In this document: piece by piece, positions 27,801-34,940 of the stretch
Layout: each line of letters opens with the position of its first letter
Position numbering within the stretch: position 1 is the stretch's first letter
NCBI GenBank assembly: GCA_029259945.1
Contig: JAJDEF010000008.1
Coordinates: 124,001-188,000 of the forward strand
Source: Planctomycetota bacterium
GTDB taxonomy: Bacteria > Planctomycetota > Planctomycetia > Pirellulales > Lacipirellulaceae
DNA: 64,000 nucleotides
Reading direction: 5' to 3'
Made by a program: the position numbers and the translations under genes
Notes under the pieces: model-generated
Database searches by the model: none
The model's input: only the letters and a program-made list of their open reading frames with translations
What the model was told of the DNA's origin: nothing

Positions 27801-27851
27801 GGCAATTGCTACCTGTGCCACAACTGCGGGAATTCGATGGGATGTAGTTAG
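24810..27851 (+). CDS. nrdJ: Adenosylcobalamin-dependent (class II) ribonucleoside-diphosphate reductase
   Basis: A 1013-residue enzyme that makes deoxyribonucleotides using vitamin B12 instead of an iron-radical subunit. The ten-stranded barrel core shows [23 protein letters not shown], the active-site region [31 protein letters not shown] and the loop [20 protein letters not shown]. Near residues 770-870 there is a TSCPD domain ([20 protein letters not shown]). The end carries paired cysteines ([19 protein letters not shown]) of a zinc-ribbon tail, marking the large NrdJ-Z type. A low-complexity spacer before this tail contains a heptamer repeat. It starts with GTG after AGGAGG. No other nrd gene is visible. 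Confidence 0.96.
   Translation: [1013 protein letters not shown]
27574..27608 (+). repeat. Heptamer array inside the reductase gene
   Basis: Five adjacent 7-base units: AGAGGTC, GGAGGCT, GGAGGTC, AGAGGTC, AGGGGGG. It is the reverse-complement type of the TGACCCC array at 2706 (as AGGGGTC). Five units make 35 bases, so the array is translated as the spacer [11 protein letters not shown] before the zinc-ribbon tail. Confidence 0.75.
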
Positions 27852-27853
27852 AG

Positions 27854-27883
27854 GAGGCGCGAGGCGCTAGTTGTGAGGCGCGA
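27854..27883. repeat. Short direct repeat after the reductase gene
   Basis: GAGGCGCGAG occurs twice, 20 bases apart, immediately after the stop codon. It looks like a small decayed tandem repeat. Confidence 0.7.
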
Positions 27884-27917
27884 GTTAAAAAGCTAGCAAC
27901 TACTTGAGTGACAACGG

Positions 27918-27952
27918 ACGGGTACCGGGGCGCGAGCGCCGGTGCCCGTTTT
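27918..27952 (+). terminator. Intrinsic terminator of the reductase gene
   Basis: ACGGGTACCGG pairs with CCGGTGCCCGT, allowing one G-T pair, and the enclosed bases can pair further. Four Ts follow. It lies 66 bases after the stop. Confidence 0.85.
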
Positions 27953-27965
27953 AATTTGGGGCCAA

Positions 27966-28166
27966 TCAGCCCACCACATCAAGGCGTTGGCCTTTGCCGG
28001 GGGATTTGCTTAGTTGAGCGGTGGCGTTGAGGAGTTCGAGGGCGGCTTCGCCTTGTAGTTTGGTGGCTTTCTGCGATTGGGCAAAGAGAGCGTAGCCGAT
28101 CTGCTGTCGGACGGCAGTCGACTTGGCTTGCAGGACGGCGTTGATGGCGCTGTTGATTGAGTTCAT
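27966..28166 (-). CDS. YjfB-like small protein (putative motility family)
   Basis: A 66-residue protein convergent with the reductase gene. It is one long polar helix-rich chain (NSAINAVLQAKSTAVRQQIGYALFAQ, continuing to LLNATAQLSK) with no signal peptide. It resembles the small YjfB-like family annotated as putative motility proteins in flagellated bacteria; this link is from memory and the function is not established. The start ATG 28166 is the only good one. Most planctomycetes of this type are flagellated in one life stage, which would fit. Confidence 0.6.
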   Translation of the reverse strand: MNSINSAINAVLQAKSTAVRQQIGYALFAQSQKATKLQGEAALELLNATAQLSKSPGKGQRLDVVG

Positions 28167-28330
28167 CCGATGATTCTTCCACTGTAATTATCGGTCACAG
28201 AGCTGGGTGCTTCGGCCGAAAAACGGCCTGAGGGTGCCTTTGTGGCAGGGCGAGGGTTGGTAGATTTCTCCGAGGCCGTACAATCGTTACTAGTTTTGAA
28301 GCCGGCTATAAATCATTACGGTTCTCTATC

Positions 28331-29014
28331 ATGATAAAGCTCTCACGAAAATCGATCGTTGGCGTCGGTGTGGCGGTGTTGGTGCTGGCCCTTGGGGTCA
28401 GCGTGGTGGTCTTGCCCAACGAATATCCAACACGACAGTCGGCGACGCGGACGTTTGTCATCGAGGAAGACTTCACCAAGGTTCGTAAGATTATGGTTCG
28501 CACGAATGCGGCCAAAGAGATCATTACGATGGGTGGAGGAAGCGAGTTTGTCGAACAGCGTTGGACGGGCGGCAGTGTCGATCCAGGTGAGAAAGATTTT
28601 GGCAAGTTGCTGATGCGCAACGTGCTATCGAGCGATCCGAACTGGGGGTTAGAGCTAGATGGCACGCTCAAAGTGCGGACGCTGGACGACTACGTGGGGC
28701 AGAACGTGGTGACCTTAGAGCAGCATGTCGAGATTGTCCCCGATCATCTCCAGTCGGATACCGATTTGATTGAAGGCTCTGAGCGTTTGTTGGACTACGA
28801 AATGACGACACGGCTTGAGCGAGAGGAGGGGCATACCCTGGTTACGCTGAAGCTGACGCAGGAGATAAAGACCCATGCCCCGTGGTTTGCTCATGGCATT
28901 GCCGACAGGCGGGTTCGTGCGTCCGTCGAGCAAACGCTAGCGAATCAGGAAGCGGCGATGCGTGAGTTGATCGAAGAAAATCGCGACAAGAATTGGCTGT
29001 TTCCGTTGCGATGA
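28331..29014 (+). CDS. Membrane-anchored protein, SRPBCC-like outer domain (uncertain)
   Basis: A 227-residue protein with one N-terminal membrane helix (residues 8-28) and a domain of about 195 residues. The domain starts with a strand-rich part (RTFVIEEDFTKVRKIMVRT), has several alternating strands (TLEQHVEIVP, HTLVTLKLTQEIKTHAPWF) and ends with a long helix (VRASVEQTLANQEAAMREL). This order resembles START/SRPBCC lipid- or ligand-binding folds, but no sequence motif proves it. It stands alone between the yjfB-like gene and the aminotransferase gene. It may bind a hydrophobic ligand at the membrane. Confidence 0.6.
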   Translation: MIKLSRKSIVGVGVAVLVLALGVSVVVLPNEYPTRQSATRTFVIEEDFTKVRKIMVRTNAAKEIITMGGGSEFVEQRWTGGSVDPGEKDFGKLLMRNVLSSDPNWGLELDGTLKVRTLDDYVGQNVVTLEQHVEIVPDHLQSDTDLIEGSERLLDYEMTTRLEREEGHTLVTLKLTQEIKTHAPWFAHGIADRRVRASVEQTLANQEAAMRELIEENRDKNWLFPLR

Positions 29015-29120
29015 GTTCTACGCCGGGTGCAAGCAGGGTCTGCTGCCATTGACTGGTTTGTGGAATCTTTCTAAATCTTGCTGTCCCTTTGCTCTGATAA
29101 TGCGCCCCTAGGAAAAGACC

Positions 29121-30317
29121 ATGGCAACACGCCCAAAAACGAACTCCGCGACTGCTAGCATTCCGGTTCCAATGCTCGACGTAAATCGTCAGAACAGCCC
29201 GCTTCGTGCAGAGGTTGATGCCGCGATTGCCGAAGTGTGTGAATCGGGTGCGTTTGTTTATGGCCCCGCTTGCCGGGAGCTCGAGCGCGCGTTGGCGGAA
29301 TACTGCGGTGCGAAATATGCCATTGGCTGTGCGTCGGGCAGCGACGCCCTGCTGTTGGCTTTGATGGCCTTGGATGTGGGGCCAGGCGACGAAGTGGTGT
29401 TACCCAGTTTTACGTTTTTTGCCACGGCCGGTGCAGTAGCGAGATTAGGGGCGAAGCCAGTTTTTGCCGACATCTTGCCGGATACGTTTAACGTGGATCC
29501 CGAAGACGTAGCGCGCAAGATCACCTCATCCACCAAAGCAATTATGCCAGTGCATCTATTTGGCCAATGTGTCGACATGGAGAGCCTGTCGGCAATTGCC
29601 GAAGAAGCCGGCGGTATTCCAATTATCGAAGATGCTGCCCAAGCGATTGGGGCGGAGTACCAGGGTCGACGCGCTGGATTTTTAGGAAAATTCGGATGTT
29701 TCTCGTTTTACCCGACCAAGAATCTTGGTGGCTTTGGAGACGGTGGGATGATCACCACCGACGACGAAAGTGCCGCTGAGCAACTGCGTGTTTTACGAGA
29801 TCATGGCCAGCATCCACGGTATCACCATTCGATGGTTGGCGTGAATAGCCGCCTCGACACAATTCAGGCGGCTGTACTGAATGTGAAGCTGCCTCAGCTC
29901 GACGGTTGGGCAGCGGGACGAAATAGCAATGCTGAACGTTATGAAAAAGCGTTTTCGAAACCGCGATTTGAAGGTGGGTTGCAAGTTCCTACGGTTGCCG
30001 AGGGTTGCCTGAGTGTTTGGAATCAGTATACCGTGCGGGTGGCAGAGGGTCGCCGCGATGAGTTGCAGGAATATCTTGCTTCGCAAAAAGTCGGGTCGGC
30101 GGTTTACTATCCCATTCCGTTGCATCGGCAAGAGTGTTTTGCAGAGTTAGGATATCAGGAGGGAAGTCTCCCGGTCACCGAGCAAGCGGCCAGAGAAGTT
30201 CTCAGTTTGCCAATCTTTGCCGAGCTCGAGGCAGAAGAGCTCGACCAAGTGATCGAGACGGTGGGCAAATTTTTTGCCGAAACGAACGCCAAGGGTAGTT
30301 GTCACCGGGCGGCGTAG
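29121..30317 (+). CDS. DegT/DnrJ/EryC1/StrS-family sugar aminotransferase
   Basis: A 398-residue PLP enzyme that adds an amino group to a keto-sugar nucleotide, used for surface polysaccharides or similar glycans. The cofactor lysine is Lys200 in the motif FSFYPTKNLGGFGDGGM. Other parts are CASGSDALLLALMAL, EVVLPSFTFFATAGAVARLG, the aspartate motif PIIEDAAQAIGAEYQG, and GVNSRLDTIQAAVL. The C-terminal part (AVYYPIPLHRQECFAELGY) is typical. The N-terminal 14 residues before IPVPMLDVNRQ are an extra tail. No other sugar genes are adjacent, so the product sugar is unknown. Confidence 0.94.
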   Translation: MATRPKTNSATASIPVPMLDVNRQNSPLRAEVDAAIAEVCESGAFVYGPACRELERALAEYCGAKYAIGCASGSDALLLALMALDVGPGDEVVLPSFTFFATAGAVARLGAKPVFADILPDTFNVDPEDVARKITSSTKAIMPVHLFGQCVDMESLSAIAEEAGGIPIIEDAAQAIGAEYQGRRAGFLGKFGCFSFYPTKNLGGFGDGGMITTDDESAAEQLRVLRDHGQHPRYHHSMVGVNSRLDTIQAAVLNVKLPQLDGWAAGRNSNAERYEKAFSKPRFEGGLQVPTVAEGCLSVWNQYTVRVAEGRRDELQEYLASQKVGSAVYYPIPLHRQECFAELGYQEGSLPVTEQAAREVLSLPIFAELEAEELDQVIETVGKFFAETNAKGSCHRAA

Positions 30318-30341
30318 TGGACGCCAAGGGGTGGGACGATT

Positions 30342-30446
30342 TCAGTCGTCGGTCTTGGGACGCTTGAAGTTTTTGGCTCGACCGCTAGGACGCAGCGCGC
30401 TGAACGCGCCTGCGATGATGCACAAGATAACAAGTCCCCAGGCCAT
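30342..30446 (-). CDS. Very small single-helix membrane protein
   Basis: A 34-residue frame convergent with the aminotransferase gene. It reads as one membrane helix at the very start (AWGLVILCIIAGAFSAL) followed by a basic tail (RPSGRAKNFKRPK). This compact helix-plus-basic-tail design is the kind of small membrane protein often found in planctomycetes, and the codons look coding rather than random. ATG is at 30446 and TGA at 30342. The ribosome site is weak (AAGAAAG). It may modulate a larger membrane complex. Confidence 0.5.
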   Translation of the reverse strand: MAWGLVILCIIAGAFSALRPSGRAKNFKRPKTDD

Positions 30447-30593
30447 GGTGGGTGCTTTCTTAGAAGTTCAGGGTGGTTAGTCAGTTCGTTCGCCCGGGGG
30501 CAATGCTCCACTCCAGTCTAATTGCTGCTGAGGTCTCAGCCAAGTGGGCCAGGACGACTGTAAATTCGGACCCTAAACCAATAGCGACTCATT

Positions 30594-30665
30594 GGACCAC
30601 AGGGGCACGGAGAACACAGAGAAAAGCTTTTTTTAGGTACTCTGGGTTCTTGGTGTTCTCTGTGG
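30594..30665. repeat. CACAGAG-type inverted repeat
   Basis: The left arm contains ACCACAGGGGCACGG and AGAACACAGAG; the right arm contains GGTGTTCTCTGTGG. The arms can pair imperfectly to form a long hairpin. Sequences of this type occur scattered in many bacterial genomes. The rest of the spacer 30447-30748 shows nothing else. Confidence 0.7.
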
Positions 30666-30748
30666 CAATCCTTCTTTCTTTTTTGATTGAGTGGACCGAC
30701 TTCGCAGTTTTTCTGGGAAAGATGCTGAGTTCGTTTGGCTATCAATTT

Positions 30749-31276
30749 TCAGGCGGGTTGTGAGGTGGCTCCCAGCAGGTCATGGAATGGAAATGCTGCC
30801 TCTCGAAACAGGCGGGTCGGCATCGCCAGCGTTTGCCACTTGGCAGAAAGAGGCCGAGAGAATTGGATGTAGTCGGCCAAGCGAATGGCGAGAAATGCAT
30901 AGCGGTGTTCGCGGAAGGAGTAGAGCTGCTCGGCTGCAAGAGGAGATTTTTCTCCGACGATGTCAAAAGCAAAGACCAGCAGCGAACAACTGCCGACTCC
31001 CAGTTTGTCTTGCCATTGCGACATGCTTTGCAGGTCGTCGCGGGTCGACCAATTGCGCCAATACTGTTTATGGCGTTCGCCCGACGGAAAGCGGCGTCCC
31101 TTGATGTCGATCAACAGCGAGACCGAATCGCAAGGCGAGACGATGAAGTCTAAGCTTTTGAGCGACCCGCGAGTCACTAAAGTGCGTCGCTGTTCGTTGA
31201 CGGCAACATACGCGATGCGGTGCTCGCGAAGATACGACTCGAAAGCTCGCTCATAGTGATTGTGGCGTTTGACCAT
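30749..31276 (-). CDS. HYExAFE-family protein, possible PD-(D/E)XK nuclease fold
   Basis: A 175-residue planctomycete protein. The family name motif appears at residues 7-12 as HYERAF followed by ESYLREHRIAY. A central segment reads SLKSLDFIV, then LLIDIKGRRFP: an aspartate, a short gap and D-I-K, the layout of the PD-(D/E)XK nuclease active site. The first helix with its Glu also fits that fold. I infer a nuclease or nuclease-like protein; its substrate is unknown. It lies upstream of a CACAGAG repeat and downstream of hisS on the same strand, with about 150 bases between. The start ATG 31276 is clear. Confidence 0.75.
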   Translation of the reverse strand: MVKRHNHYERAFESYLREHRIAYVAVNEQRRTLVTRGSLKSLDFIVSPCDSVSLLIDIKGRRFPSGERHKQYWRNWSTRDDLQSMSQWQDKLGVGSCSLLVFAFDIVGEKSPLAAEQLYSFREHRYAFLAIRLADYIQFSRPLSAKWQTLAMPTRLFREAAFPFHDLLGATSQPA

Positions 31277-31429
31277 GATTTTTTATTATGGGGAGGATCG
31301 GGCGAGGTTGGGGGAATTTTCTTGTGCATTGTAGGTGAAGAGGATTGGTGGAGAGAGATTAGTTGGGGAGCTGAAGAGTGACAGATGTTTGTCACTAGGA
31401 GCCGACAGAGTACAGGTTCTAAATAGACT

Positions 31430-32797
31430 CTATTTGGCAAGAATGCTTTGAATCTCGGCGATTAGAGCGGTCGCATGGTTGGTGTAGGCAACGGTTTTGC
31501 TATTGCCGGTGGTCAGATCTTTTACTTGACATTCGCCTGCGTCGAACTCGTCGTCGCCGATGACCAGCGCGATTCGAAAGCCGCGACGGTTGGCGTATTG
31601 CAGCTGTTTCCCAAGTTTTTTGGCCTCGGGGTAGAATTCGACCGCGATGCCTGCTTCGCGTAGGTGGGTGGCCAGCTTTAGGTAGTCGTTGCGCCGATCG
31701 GCAGCAAAATAGGGGATGAAGACTTGAGCGGTTGTGGATGTCTGTTCAAGCCGTCCTAGTTCTTCGAGTGCGGCAAGCAGGCGGTCGAGGCCTAGTGACG
31801 CTCCTACGCCGGGAAGCTGTTGCTTGGTGTAGAGGTCGGCCAGATTGTCGTATCTTCCGCCACTGGCTACGCTGCCGATGCTGGGCAGTTCGTCGAGTGT
31901 GGTCTCGAGCACGATGCCTGTGTAGTAGTCCAGCCCGCGACAGACGGAAGGAGCAAACTGGATGCGGTTTTGAGCTTCGGGCGGAAGTGCATCTTGGGCT
32001 TCGGGCGAAAGTGCCGCAGAGACGGCGGCGAGGGCTTCACGCAGTTGGGCAACGCCAAGCTCGCCCGTTTCGTTGCCAGCGGTGAGCGTCTCGGCTTCGG
32101 CAAGCATTGCTTCGTTGGAGCCAGCGAGGGCTGTCAGGGCAAGTAGCTGATCCGCTTGGTCGGAGGTTGCCTCGGCGGTTTCGGCGAGTTCTTTTCGGAC
32201 GCGATCTTCACCGATCTTTTCCAGCTTGTCGAGCGCACGGAGTACGCTGTTGGCTTTGTTGCTCAGATCTAGCTTTTCTAACAGTCCATTGAGAATGCCG
32301 CGGTGATTCACATGGATAGTAAATTCGCCGACGTGGAGTGCCGAGAGTAAATCGTTGATGACCAAGATCATTTCGATATCAGCGGAGAGCGAGGTGGTGC
32401 CGATGGTGTCGAAATCGCATTGCATGAACTCGCGGTAACGACCCCGTTGGGTATTCTCGCCCCGCCAGACGTTGGCGATTTGATAGCGTTTGTAGGGGGT
32501 GCCAAGCTCTTGGATGTGTTGAGCGACAAATCTTGCGAGCGGCACGGTGAGGTCGAACCGCAAGCCTACGGATCGACCCCCGTGGTCCTCGAATCGATAG
32601 AGCTGTTTGTCGGTCTCTTCGCTGCCGTTGCCTAGCAGGATTTCTAGGTGCTCTAACGAAGGGGTGTCCATCGGGCAGAAGCCGTAGGAACGATAGACTC
32701 GCCGTGCGGTCTCGATAATCCATTCCCGCGGAATCATCGTTGCGGGCGGATAGTCGCGAAAACCTTTGAGTGTGCGGGGTTTTATTTTTTCGGGCAT
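31430..32797 (-). CDS. hisS: Histidyl-tRNA synthetase
   Basis: A 455-residue class II aminoacyl-tRNA synthetase that charges tRNA-His. Motif 1 lies near GFRDYPPATMIPREWIIETA, motif 2 near WRGENTQRGRYREFMQCDFD, the histidine-specific motifs near GLDYYTGIVLET and GGRYDNL, and motif 3 near GVGASLGLDRLL. A C-terminal anticodon-binding domain ends the protein (VFIPYFAADRRNDYLKLA). A helical insert around residues 180-275 is longer than in many HisRS proteins. A YkgJ-type gene sits 12 bases upstream on the same strand. Confidence 0.97.
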   Translation of the reverse strand: MPEKIKPRTLKGFRDYPPATMIPREWIIETARRVYRSYGFCPMDTPSLEHLEILLGNGSEETDKQLYRFEDHGGRSVGLRFDLTVPLARFVAQHIQELGTPYKRYQIANVWRGENTQRGRYREFMQCDFDTIGTTSLSADIEMILVINDLLSALHVGEFTIHVNHRGILNGLLEKLDLSNKANSVLRALDKLEKIGEDRVRKELAETAEATSDQADQLLALTALAGSNEAMLAEAETLTAGNETGELGVAQLREALAAVSAALSPEAQDALPPEAQNRIQFAPSVCRGLDYYTGIVLETTLDELPSIGSVASGGRYDNLADLYTKQQLPGVGASLGLDRLLAALEELGRLEQTSTTAQVFIPYFAADRRNDYLKLATHLREAGIAVEFYPEAKKLGKQLQYANRRGFRIALVIGDDEFDAGECQVKDLTTGNSKTVAYTNHATALIAEIQSILAK

Positions 32798-32809
32798 GGG
32801 AAACCGGCT

Positions 32810-33250
32810 CTAAAGTACTGGCAACAGTTCTGGTTTGCGGCTTCGGATGCTTTTGCCTTTGGGTTGGATGACTGCTTCGGTGTAGTCGCCCACTTGTTCA
32901 GCGGTTTCGAGATAGAACTCGTAGGTCCAGTCTTCTTCGTATTCACAATTATCGGTCGTGTACGCGCGACAGATCTCGGGCCGCGTGTCGTAGATGCCGC
33001 ACATATTGTCGTCTTTTAGGTGCTTGCATTTGGTGTGAACCAATAGGTACCAGTCGTCGTCTTCTTTGAATACCGAAGCCCGGTCGTGCAGCATGAACCA
33101 GCGCAGGTACTCAAGTTCTTCAAAGGTGTCGGGAACTTCGATCGGGAGGGCGAAGTAACGGCAGCATTTGGCGGTGCAGTATTCGCATAATACTTTTCCC
33201 TTCGGGAGGTTCTTTCGGTCAATGCGTTCGACACCAAATGCTGTGGCCAT
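32810..33250 (-). CDS. YkgJ-family cysteine cluster protein
   Basis: A 146-residue protein with eight spaced cysteines that probably bind zinc or an iron-sulfur centre: CEYCTAKCCRYF near residue 21, CKHLKDDNMCGIY near residue 78 and then RPEICRAY and DNCEYE. This spacing is that of the YkgJ/UPF0153 family. The biochemical role of the family is not settled. The gene ends 12 bases before hisS on the same strand, so they are probably co-transcribed. Confidence 0.85.
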   Translation of the reverse strand: MATAFGVERIDRKNLPKGKVLCEYCTAKCCRYFALPIEVPDTFEELEYLRWFMLHDRASVFKEDDDWYLLVHTKCKHLKDDNMCGIYDTRPEICRAYTTDNCEYEEDWTYEFYLETAEQVGDYTEAVIQPKGKSIRSRKPELLPVL

Positions 33251-33363
33251 GATCCGTCCCTTTTATTGATTGATCGTCGCGATTCAGAAAAACACCTGAG
33301 AACGCACAACTTATCACGGTAGGCTAGTGCTGAAAAGGACGTTGAAAAAGCGGCCAGCGTTAC

Positions 33364-33942
33364 CTAGTGGCTTGGCTGTGGCCCTGCCTTTTGGAGCATG
33401 CGTAGGATGCTTTTTTCGTCGGTGACTGCGAGGAGCTCAGGATGGCTGAACCACCTTAGGTCGTTGGATTCGTCGCTGAGGACGAGTTTTTGCCCCTCGG
33501 CTGCAAGGACGAGGAAACGGATGTCGTGGTGCTCGTGGGCATCCTCAATCACCGTGCCCGAGCTGTTGGTTCTGGCGGGAATGAGGTGGACGTCGACATC
33601 GAGGGGAACGATTTCGCCTTGGGTTCGTAGAAGCTCGATTTTGGTAAGGCCCGATTCTTCGCGTACCTCGCGCAGTGCCACGTTGGCGATATTGGAATCC
33701 CCATCGGCGTGGCCGCCCGGTTGAAGCCAGCGGTTCAGTTTGCGGTGGTGGACTAATAGGCAGTGACCGTGGTCGTGTGACAGCACCCATGCCGAACCAG
33801 TCACGTGACCGGGGCGGCAGGCGCGCTCGAAGCAATCGGGCGAATGGGTAACAAGCTGCTTGATCTGCGCCACCACATCCGATTCGTCGCGGTATTGCTT
33901 TTGGTACCGCTGGAGCATGTTGAGTAGTGGTTGACGGTGCAT
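33364..33942 (-). CDS. NUDIX hydrolase
   Basis: A 192-residue hydrolase of nucleoside diphosphates linked to another group. The NUDIX box is seen as GGHADGDSNIANVALREVREESGL: the REVREESGL core with its metal-binding glutamates is intact, although the first conserved glutamate of the box is a serine. The N-terminal 60 residues are helical. ATG 33942 is chosen; the frame extends seven codons further to a TTG that lies inside palindromic repeat copy D, so that start is unlikely. Substrate unknown. Confidence 0.88.
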   Translation of the reverse strand: MHRQPLLNMLQRYQKQYRDESDVVAQIKQLVTHSPDCFERACRPGHVTGSAWVLSHDHGHCLLVHHRKLNRWLQPGGHADGDSNIANVALREVREESGLTKIELLRTQGEIVPLDVDVHLIPARTNSSGTVIEDAHEHHDIRFLVLAAEGQKLVLSDESNDLRWFSHPELLAVTDEKSILRMLQKAGPQPSH

Positions 33943-33947
33943 AGGTT

Positions 33948-34031
33948 CTACAGCCGGTTTCAAAACCCTCTTCTAGCACGAAAATCTCCGGCCGTGGGAT
34001 ACTTTATTGGAGTTTTGAAACCGCTTTTAGG
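33948..34031 (+). repeat. Dispersed palindromic repeat, copy D
   Basis: Left end CTACAGCCGGTTTCAAAACC, inner CACGAAAATCTCCGGCCGTG, right end GTTTTGAAACCGCTTTTAGGA. The outer stem is 11 bp (33956-33966 with 34012-34022) and the inner CACG/CGTG stem is intact. The right end gives TTA at 34027-34029, the stop codon TAA of the minus-strand lipoate ligase-like gene. The left end lies six bases before the NUDIX start codon. Confidence 0.9.
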
Positions 34032-34782
34032 AGTCGGAAGGATTGGAGATGATCCATTTGGGGTCGTTTACATATTTTGTCTGGATGATTTCAGCAACAC
34101 GAGTTTGCGGCCAAGAGGTAAGTGGCTGATTGGCGTCCCAAACAGTTACCAGCGATTGCTCTATGTCTGCGCGTGAGACTGGCAGGTTAATGATGAATTC
34201 CTCATGGGTGCGCCTGTCACGATACGCAGGTTGTCTTGTGGTTGGGCCGAGCAGACGGCTGATTTGGCTTAAATCGAAGTTGTAGAGTAGGGTGCCGTGA
34301 TAGAGGAGGTGGTGGCGTTTGATTCGCAGCGCGTTGCCCGAGAATTTTCTTGCTGTCTTTCCGGTGGGATTTGGACCGAGAATGAGGTCGCTAATTCCAG
34401 CTTTTGCCACGGTGGGTACAAAAGGGGAGAGAGCCTTGGTGAGTCGTTCTAGCACAAAGTGATGAGCAAGATCGACGGCCCGGAGTTGTGGGTAGGAGGC
34501 AAAGTCGAGAACCACGGCATACATCAAACAGCCGGGCCCAGCCACAATCGTGCCGCCACCGCTGGAGCGTCGGAGTACGCCAATGTGGTTTTGCCGGCAA
34601 GTGTCCAGGTTTACCTCGACATGGGCCTTGGACGAGCGTCCTAGGACGATGCCGTGGCTTGGGGCTTCCCACAGGCGTAGCACCCCGCCCGCGATTTTTC
34701 TGGCTTCGTGGGCGTCAAGCAACGCCTCGTCGAGAGCGAGATTTTCTGCCAGTGAGTCGAGTGTGAGAGACAGAAAACGCAT
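34027..34782 (-). CDS. Lipoate-protein ligase A-like protein
   Basis: A 251-residue protein of the biotin/lipoate ligase family. The lipoate-binding motif appears as RRSSGGGTIVAGPGCLMYAVV (near residues 71-91), and the family lysine region as KTARKFSGNALRIKRHHLLYHGTLLYNFDL. Such enzymes attach lipoate or octanoate to 2-oxoacid dehydrogenases and the glycine cleavage H protein, or act as amidotransferases; the exact reaction cannot be read here. It has no extra C-terminal domain, as in short LplA forms. The stop codon is supplied by palindromic repeat copy D. A divergent HEAT protein gene starts about 160 bases upstream. Confidence 0.87.
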   Translation of the reverse strand: MRFLSLTLDSLAENLALDEALLDAHEARKIAGGVLRLWEAPSHGIVLGRSSKAHVEVNLDTCRQNHIGVLRRSSGGGTIVAGPGCLMYAVVLDFASYPQLRAVDLAHHFVLERLTKALSPFVPTVAKAGISDLILGPNPTGKTARKFSGNALRIKRHHLLYHGTLLYNFDLSQISRLLGPTTRQPAYRDRRTHEEFIINLPVSRADIEQSLVTVWDANQPLTSWPQTRVAEIIQTKYVNDPKWIISNPSDS

Positions 34783-34940
34783 AGGTGGAGTGTGTGCGAT
34801 TTTTCCTGGATTTGTCAGGCCTCGCAGGCGGTGAGGCTCTCTGTTAGTCTGGGGGATTACTGGTTGCTTAGGCGGCTGAATTTTTCGCCTAGTAAACTTG
34901 CAGCCTAGCCAAGTTCCCTACCATTTTGCCACGAACTGAC

